This document shows positions 6,332 to 14,153 of a stretch of DNA of 34,736 bases, one piece after another. Numbering within the stretch: the first letter of the stretch is position 1; each line of letters starts with the position of its first letter. The notes under the pieces were generated by a model, which was not told the DNA's origin, did not search any database, and worked only from the letters and a program-made list of their open reading frames with translations. The position numbers and the translations under genes are program-made. The stretch is from the NCBI GenBank assembly GCA_027315385.1, contig DAHUYD010000096.1, positions 1 through 34,736 of the forward strand, in the 5' to 3' direction. The DNA comes from Acidobacterium sp. Lineage in GTDB: Bacteria; Acidobacteriota; Terriglobia; Terriglobales; Acidobacteriaceae.

Positions 6332-8098
6332 ATGCCGTTGTTTTCCTCTCTGCGCCGTTTCCTGCTGCCCTGCTTGTTGATTGCAGCTTTGCCGGCTGTG
6401 CCCTGCTTGGCGCAGCAGACGATTCCCCTGCCTTCGCCGCGTCCGAACACGCTGCCGCCGCCCGGCATTATGCCCGCGCCGCCGGCCGAGCTGCCGGCCA
6501 CAGCGCGGGCGGGCAAAGGGCCGGCGCTGCTGGATCCGGCGGGCCCCACGGTGAGCATGCAGACCAGCGAGGCGATGTTCGACCTGGCGGTGGCGCTGAA
6601 TGCGTGCGGCTACGATAACGGGCTGAACGAGTCGGACCCGATTCGGCAGACGATACGGGGGGAAGTAAACCAGGCGGCGCAGAGTTCGGAGGCGGCGCGC
6701 GACGATCGCGACAAGCTGTGCCTCTATATCGATCAGCACAAGCTGGACGATCCGGCGCGGAACCTGGCGCAGTACGTCTCACTGGCGGTGTACCTGACCC
6801 CTCCGCCGATGTTGACGCCGAGCGTCCACGAGCAGGATTTGCCGCCGGATGCCAACGGGGTGCTGCTGGTCCTGCCCCTGGTCCGGAAGTTTGCGCAGGA
6901 CATCGATCTGCACGTGATCTGGCTGGAGAACCGGCCGGCGTATGACGCGATCGCGGAGAAGCTGCACGGTCCGCTGTCGCAGATGATTGTGAGCACGAAT
7001 TATTACCTCAAGATGCCGGCGTCGATCTCGACGGGGCGGCGCTTTCTGGTGGTAATCGAGCCGATGCTGTCTCCGGAAGACACGAACGCTCGCGTGTACG
7101 GCTCGAACTACGTTGTGGTGGCATCGCCGAAGAACGGGGCGATTGCGATGCAGATGGTACGGCACGTTTACCTGCACTACGAGATCGAGCCGCTGCTGTA
7201 TTCGCGGCAGAACGACATGATCCGGATGCAGCCGATTCTGAAGACCGTGGATTACGCGCCGCTTCCGTTCAACTTCAAGAACGACATCGTGGCCCTGGTG
7301 GTGGAGAGCATGATCCGGGCGATTGAGGCGCGGATTATGAACACCGGGGTGCCGATCGTCAAGGTGCCGGCGGGCTTACCGCGCAGCCAGGCGGAGCCGT
7401 ACGAGATCGCCCACAACGAATCGCTGCAGAAAGCCGAGGAGGTGCGCGAGGCGGCGGTGGAGCACTCGATGGCGCAGGGATTTGTGATTACGCGGTACTT
7501 CTACACCCAGCTGACAGCGTTCGAGAAGACGCCGCAAAGCCTGTCGGAGGCGATTGGCCCGATGGTCTACGGGATGGACGTGGACGCAATTGTGCATGCG
7601 GCGCGGAATATTGCCTTCGACCCGCACTGGGAGGGGGAGATGCTGGCGCACGCCTCCCCGCGGCCGCAGGGGCTGGACGTGGCCGAGCTGCGGCTGATGA
7701 AGGGGGACGTGGCTGGGGCGACGGCGCTGGCGCAGAAGGCGATCGAGGACCATAGCGGCGAGCCGGGGCGCGCGGAGTTCATTCTGGCGCGGGCGGACCT
7801 GATGAGCAACCAGGTGGGTCAGGCGGTGGCGGCGTTCCACAAGACCGTCACTGAGTCGAAGGATCAGCGGCTGGTCGCGTGGTCGCACATTTATCTGGGG
7901 CGGATCTACGACGTGGAAGATCAGCGTCAGCAGGCGCTGGCCGAATACAAGGCCGCCCTGGAATCGCGCGATGGCCAGCCGGACACGCTGGCGGCCGCGC
8001 AGTCGGGCTTGAAGAAGCCGTTTGCACTGCCGCCGCAGGCGCAGTCGGAGAGTGCCGCCCCGCCGAAGGAACCTTCGGCAACGCCGCAGCCACAGTAA
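6332..8098 (+). CDS. Secreted TPR-containing protein of unknown function
   Basis: A 588-residue exported protein. It starts with a Sec signal peptide (about 1-27: basic RR, then LLPCLLIAALPAVPCLA, cleavage near AQQ). A proline-rich linker (30-57) follows. The middle (about 75-430) is a domain I cannot name; it contains HVYLHYE (278-284), an HxxxH-like pair without the catalytic glutamate of zinc proteases. The C-terminal part (about 448-560) has helical repeats of TPR type (a block beginning AELRLMKGD, then GRAEFILARADLM, then WSHIYLGRIYD), and the end is rich in P, Q and A. ATG at 6332 is preferred to an upstream in-frame TTG (6293) because the signal peptide begins there and a candidate promoter overlaps the TTG. 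It stands alone between a pseudogene and a structured intergenic region. Confidence 0.82.
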   Translation: MPLFSSLRRFLLPCLLIAALPAVPCLAQQTIPLPSPRPNTLPPPGIMPAPPAELPATARAGKGPALLDPAGPTVSMQTSEAMFDLAVALNACGYDNGLNESDPIRQTIRGEVNQAAQSSEAARDDRDKLCLYIDQHKLDDPARNLAQYVSLAVYLTPPPMLTPSVHEQDLPPDANGVLLVLPLVRKFAQDIDLHVIWLENRPAYDAIAEKLHGPLSQMIVSTNYYLKMPASISTGRRFLVVIEPMLSPEDTNARVYGSNYVVVASPKNGAIAMQMVRHVYLHYEIEPLLYSRQNDMIRMQPILKTVDYAPLPFNFKNDIVALVVESMIRAIEARIMNTGVPIVKVPAGLPRSQAEPYEIAHNESLQKAEEVREAAVEHSMAQGFVITRYFYTQLTAFEKTPQSLSEAIGPMVYGMDVDAIVHAARNIAFDPHWEGEMLAHASPRPQGLDVAELRLMKGDVAGATALAQKAIEDHSGEPGRAEFILARADLMSNQVGQAVAAFHKTVTESKDQRLVAWSHIYLGRIYDVEDQRQQALAEYKAALESRDGQPDTLAAAQSGLKKPFALPPQAQSESAAPPKEPSATPQPQ

Positions 8099-8569
8099 GC
8101 GAACAGCTTCCGGCTCCGCAATTTGGGTGCGGCCGCACCGGTCGTGGAACAGTCCAGGATACGGGCGGCGGGCTTGGAATCCCGTGCTGCCGTAGCGGAG
8201 CGAATCCAGATCTCGCTTTCCGTATTTCCTTATTTTTCAATGTCATGTAGCTGACATAGGCCCGCTAAGCCCAACATTCAGCGGTTCTTAGCGAAAGGTC
8301 TGACAACTGAAAACGCGGGGTTGGCATCTGAGCCATTGCCGGAATGACCAGGATGCCAATGTGAAAATCAGGCTGCGCAGGACGGGCGATTTCACATTGC
8401 GCACGACACGATTCGAAAAGAGCCGGCTCCATCCCTCTGTGCGATTTATCCCCTGCCTTTGGTTGAGGGAGTCTGCCAAGGTTGACGCCATCCAGGCAAT
8501 GGTCCTTGATCGTGCTCGGTCGACTTATGTCCCTAACCTCGCGGTTCGAGAGAAGGTGGAGAGCCCGTC
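8099..8569. other. Intergenic region with four consecutive inverted repeats (8240-8398)
   Basis: About 470 bases without a convincing gene. Four inverted repeats follow one another: ATGTCA/TGACAT (8240-8245, 8252-8257), CGCTAAG/CTTAGCG (8263-8269, 8287-8293), TTGGCATC/GATGCCAA (8321-8328, 8352-8359), and AATGTGAAAATC/GATTTCACATT (8358-8369, 8388-8398, one bulge). CCATTGCC near 8333 is also complementary to GGCAATGG near 8494. Open frames exist on both strands but lack ribosome sites and recognisable protein features. A structured RNA or a remnant of a repetitive element are the two readings I favour. Confidence 0.55.
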
Positions 8570-8848
8570 GTGAGTTCCGTAATCCATATTCCGGCCACAT
8601 TGCGCGGTGCGGAAGCTGAATCGAAGTGCACCCTTGAGGTGTGGCAGGAGAGTTCGTCGACAGGCCGGATTTTCACCCGCTGCCGGATCACGGAGGACTC
8701 TCCCGAGTTGCCGGATGGGGCGTATCAGGTGAAGTTTGGCCATCACACGGTGAAGACCTGGAAGTGCGGAGGGTATTGGGAGCTGGTGTTCCTGGCGCCG
8801 GAAATGGGGGCGGATATTTTTGTGCAGCCCGCGAAAGTGGCGAGCTGA
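8570..8848 (+). CDS. Small hypothetical protein (92 aa)
   Basis: A 92-residue product, probably cytosolic: no signal peptide or membrane segment. It begins at GTG (8570) with AAGGTGGAG about 7 bases upstream. Alternating hydrophobic and polar residues (for example YQVKFGHHTVKTWKCGG and YWELVFLAPE) suggest an all-beta fold. Two cysteines (about 20 and 38) and one at about 66 show no clear metal-binding spacing. I do not recognise a family. The gap of about 230 bases to rnc makes a shared operon unlikely. Confidence 0.55.
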   Translation: MSSVIHIPATLRGAEAESKCTLEVWQESSSTGRIFTRCRITEDSPELPDGAYQVKFGHHTVKTWKCGGYWELVFLAPEMGADIFVQPAKVAS

Positions 8849-9082
8849 ACGAGACCGTCGGCCGCAGTAATTCGAGACCCTTCCCAGCAGGGCTGACCAG
8901 ATTGCGGACAAGGGTGGGTCCGGCCAGGGCTAGAACTAGAAGGAGATATCCCCGGGCGTTCAGGACGCTGCGATTCGTCACGGCTTGTGAGGGGGGTGAG
9001 CCCGGCGCCTGCCGAATCGCGAAACGCGGGTGGTGCCGGATGTCCTCCGGCGCCTCTGCCATAATGAGGGAGGAAGCCGCGC

Positions 9083-9871
9083 ATGGAGTCCTCCGCTCAC
9101 GATCCCGGCGTAACGACCGGCGCGCTTTCCGCCGCAGTGGAAAGAAGCTGCCTCCCCGCCCGGCTGGAGGAGCTGGAAACCCGCCTGGGTTATCGATTTG
9201 AAGATCGAAAATTGCTGGAGCAGGCCCTGACCCACCGGTCGCTGACTCGTGACGGCACGCCGGAGAGCAGGAGCGGGGCGAATAAAGACAACGAGAGGCT
9301 GGAGTTCCTGGGGGACGCGGTGGTAGGACTGGCCGCGGCGGAATCGCTGTATCTGCGGTATCCGGAACTGGCGGAAGGCGACCTGACGCGGCTGCGCGGG
9401 GCGCTGGTGAGCCGGAGAAATCTGGCGCAGGTGGCGCGGCAGCTGGAACTGGGGAAATGTTTGTTGCTGGGCAGGAGCGAGGAGAACAGCGGCGGGCGGG
9501 CCAAGCCGGCGCTGCTGGCCAATGCGATGGAGGCCGTGCTGGGGGCATTGTTTCTGGATGCGGGCGCCGAGGCGGTGGGGCGGGTGGTGGACCGGGTGAT
9601 CATTGAGCCCTCGGCAGAGGCGCTGCGCGGGCAACTGGCGGCGGGGATGGGAGATTACAAATCCGGATTGCAGGAATTGCTGCAGGCGCGCAGGCTGGGG
9701 CAGCCCGAGTACCGCACCGTCGCGGAGAGCGGGCCGGACCACTGTAAGCAGTTCTTTGTGGAGGCGCGCATCGGGGGCGAGGCGCTGGCCACAGGAACAG
9801 GAAGAAATCGCAAGCTGGCGGAACAGGACGCGGCGCGGCAGGCGCTGGAGATTCTGAAGGAGAACGCGTAA
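9083..9871 (+). CDS. rnc: Ribonuclease III
   Basis: Double-strand-specific endoribonuclease for rRNA precursor processing and mRNA turnover. The 262-residue protein has the RNase III signature NERLEFLGDAV (70-80) with catalytic D78 and the second conserved acid E150 (NAMEAVLGALFLD). A double-stranded RNA-binding domain occupies about 192-258 (DYKSGLQELLQ ... KLAEQDAARQAL). The N-terminus carries about 25 extra residues before the catalytic domain. Its TAA overlaps the ATG of the first signal peptidase gene by one base, so the two are translationally coupled; lepB/rnc linkage is common in bacteria, here in the order rnc-lepB. Confidence 0.96.
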   Translation: MESSAHDPGVTTGALSAAVERSCLPARLEELETRLGYRFEDRKLLEQALTHRSLTRDGTPESRSGANKDNERLEFLGDAVVGLAAAESLYLRYPELAEGDLTRLRGALVSRRNLAQVARQLELGKCLLLGRSEENSGGRAKPALLANAMEAVLGALFLDAGAEAVGRVVDRVIIEPSAEALRGQLAAGMGDYKSGLQELLQARRLGQPEYRTVAESGPDHCKQFFVEARIGGEALATGTGRNRKLAEQDAARQALEILKENA

Positions 9872-10740
9872 TGAGCGCGAGCGTGCCGCCGCCGGATCGC
9901 GCGGACCCCATGGCGACCGCCGTGCCGCCGCCGCGGCGGGTGCTGGGAGGGGAACGCGGCGAGAGCGACGACGTGGCGCTGCGGCGCGAACTGGCGGCGA
10001 AGCCTGACGCGCGCGACGCGGTCATACCGAACATACTCGACATGGCCGGCTCCCTGTTCCGGGTGATCGTGATTGCGGTGTTTGTGCTCACGTTTATCGC
10101 GCAGCCGTTTCGGATTCCATCGGAGTCGATGGAGCATACGCTGCTGGTGGGCGATTTTCTGCTGGTGAATAAGATGACGTTCGCGCCGCCGGGTCCGTGG
10201 GGATGGCTGCTGCCGTACCGGGAACCGCAGCGGGGCGACATTATCGTGTTCCACTATCCCGACAAGCCGTCGGAACACGTTGTGAAGCGGGTGATCGGGC
10301 TGCCGGGAGACGCGGTGCATCTGCAGGACGGGCTCGCGTGCATCAACGGAACTCCGCTGGACGAGCCGTACGTGGCGTTCGAGCCGGCGTATCAGGATGA
10401 GTATCGAGACGAATTCCCGCAGCGGCTGTATACCGATCCTGGAGTGGACCCGGGCTGGTGGCAGCAGATGCAGCAGGACGTGCACGCGGGCGAACTGCTG
10501 GTGCCGGCGGGCCATTACTTTGTGCTGGGCGACAATCGGAATTTCAGCCGCGACAGCCGGTACTGGGGATTTGTGCCCCGGCAGAATATTGTGGGGCGGG
10601 GGTTCCTGATCTATTTCTCGCTGCGCGAGCCATCGGCGACCGATCCGACGCAGGATGATAGCCTAAGACAGAAAACCGATCTGCTGGACAGGATAAAGGA
10701 CTTCGCGCGCTGGAACCGGATTGGGCGCGTGGTGCACTGA
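9871..10740 (+). CDS. lepB: Signal peptidase I (first copy)
   Basis: Membrane-bound serine/lysine protease that removes signal peptides from exported proteins. In the 289-residue product a cytosolic proline- and arginine-rich N-terminus (1-55) precedes one membrane segment (about 62-78). Box B, IPSESMEHTLLVGDFLLVNK, contains the catalytic serine S86. Box D, HVVKRVIGLPGD, contains the general base lysine K139, and box E is GDNRNFSRDSRYWG. An insert between boxes D and E (about 165-205) resembles that of proteobacterial enzymes. It starts at ATG 9871, overlapping the rnc stop. A second, diverged copy follows 15 bases downstream. Confidence 0.95.
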   Translation: MSASVPPPDRADPMATAVPPPRRVLGGERGESDDVALRRELAAKPDARDAVIPNILDMAGSLFRVIVIAVFVLTFIAQPFRIPSESMEHTLLVGDFLLVNKMTFAPPGPWGWLLPYREPQRGDIIVFHYPDKPSEHVVKRVIGLPGDAVHLQDGLACINGTPLDEPYVAFEPAYQDEYRDEFPQRLYTDPGVDPGWWQQMQQDVHAGELLVPAGHYFVLGDNRNFSRDSRYWGFVPRQNIVGRGFLIYFSLREPSATDPTQDDSLRQKTDLLDRIKDFARWNRIGRVVH

Positions 10741-10755
10741 CGCACTGTTCGGCGC

Positions 10756-11538
10756 ATGGACCGACATTTGGAAACGAAGCCTCGACCAACCACCGACGAA
10801 ACTCCTCTTGAAGCCTTTGCCTCCATTTGTGGCGTACTGGTGGTGGGACTCTTCGTTCTCACCTTCATTTTCCAGAATTTCGCGATTCCGTCGTCGTCGA
10901 TGGAGAACACGCTGCTGATCGGGGACCACGTGCTGGTGAACCGGATTACGCTGGCGCCTCCCGCGAAGTGGGCGCCGTTCGTCTATTACCGCAACGTGCG
11001 CCGGGACGACATCATCGTCTTCTACAAGCCCACCCTGGAATCGAACGGCGAGCATTTGTTTCTGGTCAAGCGCGTGATCGGGCTGCCTGGCGACCGCATT
11101 CATCTGGAAAACGGGGTGGTCTACCGCAACGGGGTGGAGCTGAAGGAGCCGTGGGTAAAGCAGCCTCCGGACCAGCCGGGATTTCTGCCGTACCGCGACG
11201 ATTTTCCCGACGTGCCTCCGCCGGCGGACGACGACGTGACGGCGGAATGGGGCGAGGCCCTGCCGCAGTACATCCACAACGCGGATTTGGTGGTGCCGCC
11301 GGGGATGTATTTCGTGATGGGCGACAATCGCTCGGTGAGCCTGGACAGCCGGTACTGGGGATTTGTGCCGCGTGCGAACATCGTGGGGCGTCCGCTGCTG
11401 GTCTACTGGTCGTTCCGGACACCGGACAGCGAGCAGTACAAGACGTCGTTCGCGGACGAGATTGCCTGGATCGGGCATGAGACCCTGCACTTCTTCACGC
11501 AAACGCGGTGGAGCCGCACGTTCCACATCATCCACTAG
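10756..11538 (+). CDS. lepB: Signal peptidase I (second copy)
   Basis: A 260-residue paralog of the preceding protein with all catalytic boxes intact: IPSSSMENTLLIGDHVLVN with S48, LVKRVIGLPGD with K105, and GDNRSVSLDSRYWG. One membrane segment lies at about 23-40. The N-terminus is shorter than in the first copy. The two share the frame RYWGFVPR-N-IVGR after box E but differ in most other positions, so the duplication is not recent. It starts 15 bases after the first copy and ends 2 bases before the AsmA-like gene. Both enzymes look active; different substrate sets are possible but not shown. Confidence 0.94.
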   Translation: MDRHLETKPRPTTDETPLEAFASICGVLVVGLFVLTFIFQNFAIPSSSMENTLLIGDHVLVNRITLAPPAKWAPFVYYRNVRRDDIIVFYKPTLESNGEHLFLVKRVIGLPGDRIHLENGVVYRNGVELKEPWVKQPPDQPGFLPYRDDFPDVPPPADDDVTAEWGEALPQYIHNADLVVPPGMYFVMGDNRSVSLDSRYWGFVPRANIVGRPLLVYWSFRTPDSEQYKTSFADEIAWIGHETLHFFTQTRWSRTFHIIH

Positions 11539-11540
11539 CC

Positions 11541-14084
11541 ATGAACGCCGAGGACGAGCTGGGGGAAGAGTTAACGCCGGAAGAGCGGACTCGGCGACGG
11601 CGGCGGATTGCGGCGGTTCTGGTGGCGCTGGCCGCACTGCTGCTGGCGATTTTCATTCCGCCGCTGGTGAGCCTGGGGCGCTATCGGCGATCCATCACGG
11701 CGAGCATTGCGGGGGCTCTGGGCAGGCCGGTTTCCGCCGGCGGAATCTCGCTGCAACTGCTGCCCACGCCGGGCATCACGCTGAACAATTTCACCGTCGA
11801 GGAAGATCCCGCGTTCGGATATGAGCCGGCGCTCCATGCGGGCTCCGTGATGGTGTCGCTGCGGCTGAGCTCGCTGTGGCGGCGGCGGCTGGAGATCAGC
11901 CGGATCAGCCTGGACCAGGCGAGCCTGAACCTGGTGAGGAATGCGGCGGGGCAGTGGAGCGTGGACTCGATTCTGCTGCGCGCCGCGCAGCTTCAGCAGG
12001 CGCCCACTGCACAGCGGCACGCGGGACCGACGCCGCGCTTCCCCTACATCGAAGCGACGGACTCGCGGATCGATTTCAAGGAGGGCGTGGAGAAGAAGCC
12101 CTTCTCGCTGCTGAACGCGGAGTTCTCCATGTGGCAGGCGGGGGGCGGGCAGTGGCGGCTGCGGCTGAAGGCGCAGCCGGTGCGGACGGATCTTCCGCTG
12201 GAGCTCTCCGATGTGGGCGAACTGAACGTGTCCGGCGCGCTGCGGCGCAGCGCGAACCTGAGAACGCTGCCGGTGGATCTGAATGTGGCCTGGCGCGGCG
12301 CGCAGCTTGGGCAGGTGAGCGAGCTGCTGAGCGGAGAGGATACGGGATGGCGGGCCAGCCTGGACCTGACCGGCCGAATCAGGGGCACACCCGCCGACCT
12401 GCTGCTGAAATCCACGGTGCACATCGGAAACCTGCGGCGGCAGGAATATCAGCCGCTATCGACGCTAAACGTGGACGCGACGTGCAGCGCGGAGTATTTG
12501 CATGAGCAGCGCGCGCTGAACGGCATCACCTGTTTTGTACCCGTCGTTCCCGGTCATCTGCTGCTCACGGGGAGCGTGGCGGAATCGGTGGAGAGCGGCG
12601 CGCATCTTCAACTGGAAATCAATCATGTTCCGGCCGAGCTTCCGTTGAGCCTGCTTGGGCTGATGCGCTCAAGCCTGCAGAGCGCGACGGCGACCGGCGA
12701 CATCAACGGCGAGTTCCGGCTGGTGTCGGGCGGCCAGCGGGTAGTTTCGGGCGCGGCGACGGCCACCGGGGTGTCAATCGCGAATGCCGGCGGAACCTGG
12801 GCGCTGCCGCCGCTGCATTTTGCCGCGGCGGAACCGGCGCCGCGGCAGAGCGCGGAGCGCGGGCGCGGAGCGCGGCGGCGCGAGGCAGCAGCGGCGCAGC
12901 CGCACGGGATTTTGCTGGAACCGGTGACGATTCCGTTTGGCGAGGCTGCTCCGCTGACCGCCGATGGCAGCCTGTCGCGCAGTGGATTCACGCTGCACCT
13001 GGAAGGCGCAGCCGCGGTGCAGCGGCTCACTGCTCCGGGAGCGACGCTGGGGCTGCTGAACCATACGCTGGCAGTGGTGGGCCGCAAGGGGCGCGCGGAT
13101 CTGAATGTGACGACAACGGGAGCGTGGCTGCCTCCGCTGGGCGTCTCGGACATGGGGCTGAGCACGAGCGGCACTGTACATGTTGCCGGGCTGCTGGTGC
13201 GTCCGGGCTTCCTGCCCGCGCCGGTCGCGGTCGACGCAGCGGAGATCGCCATCGGTCCCGGGCAGATTGCGTGGCACGATGCCTCCATTCGCTACCAGGG
13301 CATTGCGCTGAGCGGATCGGTGACGTACCCCCGGACGTGTGCCCAGCCGTCACCGTGCGCGGCCACCTTCACGCTGCGGGCGCCCGCGCTGAGCGGCGCC
13401 ACCATCGAGGCCGCGCTCGCGGGAAGGCGCCCGGGATTCTTCGACCGTATGTTTGCCAATGCGCTGGGGGCACCGAAGCCGGCGACGTGGCCGCCGCTCG
13501 AGGGCACGATCCAGGCGAAGGTTTTCACTCTGGACCGGCTGGCCCTGCATCAGGTAACGGCTGCGATTTCCGTGGATCGGACGGGGCTGACTCTGAAGTC
13601 CGTGGACGCGTCGGCCTTTGGCGGAACACTCCATGCGACCGCTGCGATGACGGCCCTGAACGGCACTCCCAGCTGGAAGGTGGATCTGCGGTGCACGGGC
13701 ATGCGGCCTTCGGAGGCCGGGGAGATGTTTCGCGAGCACTGGGGAGCGGGACGCTTTGACGGCGACGCCATGCTGACGCTGAGTGGGAGGAGCACTGCGG
13801 CACTGGCCACTTCGGCGGCGGGGGAATTTCATTTCACGTGGCAGAATGGCGGCCTCGCGGCGCCCTCGGGACCGCTGGGGCGCTTTGCGCTCTGGACGGG
13901 GAGCGGCACGGTGGTGAATCGCGCGCTGGATTTGACAGGCGGGGGCCTGACGCGAGCCGGACGTCTGACGGCGGTGCGCGGCACGATCGGTTTCGACCGG
14001 CACTTGACTCTCACGGTGCGGCGGCGCGGCGGCGCGGTGCGCATCCTCGGAACGCTGGCCCATCCCACAAACGCCGCTCACTAA
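11541..14084 (+). CDS. AsmA-like envelope protein
   Basis: An 847-residue protein of the AsmA/bridge-like lipid-transfer superfamily, known elsewhere for roles in phospholipid movement to, or assembly of, the outer membrane. It has a short charged cytosolic N-terminus, one membrane anchor (about 23-43), then the AsmA N-terminal pattern: SLGRYRRSITASIAGALGR, VSAGGISLQLLPTPGITL and a NFTVEEDPAFG block. The long remainder is predicted beta-rich, ending in segments such as VDLRCTGMRPSEAGEMF and an AsmA-type C-terminal region with LTGGGLTR. ATG at 11541 is taken because it directly follows the lepB stop; the frame is open to 11508 inside lepB. It is the last gene of the rnc operon, converging on the M1-like gene. 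Confidence 0.85.
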   Translation: MNAEDELGEELTPEERTRRRRRIAAVLVALAALLLAIFIPPLVSLGRYRRSITASIAGALGRPVSAGGISLQLLPTPGITLNNFTVEEDPAFGYEPALHAGSVMVSLRLSSLWRRRLEISRISLDQASLNLVRNAAGQWSVDSILLRAAQLQQAPTAQRHAGPTPRFPYIEATDSRIDFKEGVEKKPFSLLNAEFSMWQAGGGQWRLRLKAQPVRTDLPLELSDVGELNVSGALRRSANLRTLPVDLNVAWRGAQLGQVSELLSGEDTGWRASLDLTGRIRGTPADLLLKSTVHIGNLRRQEYQPLSTLNVDATCSAEYLHEQRALNGITCFVPVVPGHLLLTGSVAESVESGAHLQLEINHVPAELPLSLLGLMRSSLQSATATGDINGEFRLVSGGQRVVSGAATATGVSIANAGGTWALPPLHFAAAEPAPRQSAERGRGARRREAAAAQPHGILLEPVTIPFGEAAPLTADGSLSRSGFTLHLEGAAAVQRLTAPGATLGLLNHTLAVVGRKGRADLNVTTTGAWLPPLGVSDMGLSTSGTVHVAGLLVRPGFLPAPVAVDAAEIAIGPGQIAWHDASIRYQGIALSGSVTYPRTCAQPSPCAATFTLRAPALSGATIEAALAGRRPGFFDRMFANALGAPKPATWPPLEGTIQAKVFTLDRLALHQVTAAISVDRTGLTLKSVDASAFGGTLHATAAMTALNGTPSWKVDLRCTGMRPSEAGEMFREHWGAGRFDGDAMLTLSGRSTAALATSAAGEFHFTWQNGGLAAPSGPLGRFALWTGSGTVVNRALDLTGGGLTRAGRLTAVRGTIGFDRHLTLTVRRRGGAVRILGTLAHPTNAAH

Positions 14085-14131
14085 AGGCTTCGCAGCGGCG
14101 AGGCTCTTCCGCAGCAGGCAAACCCAGCGGA

Positions 14132-14146
14132 TGCGGGCTACCCGCA
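14132..14146. terminator. Weak hairpin between convergent genes
   Basis: TGCGGG, loop CTA, CCCGCA forms a 6-bp stem between the convergent AsmA-like and M1-like genes. There is no T-tract on either side, so termination is only a guess from position. Confidence 0.25.
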
Positions 14147-14153
14147 GCCGTTC

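Noticed and set aside
8265..8600. 111-codon minus-strand frame in the hairpin region
   Set aside because: No ribosome site or recognisable domain, and the inverted repeats explain the region better. Not fully excluded.
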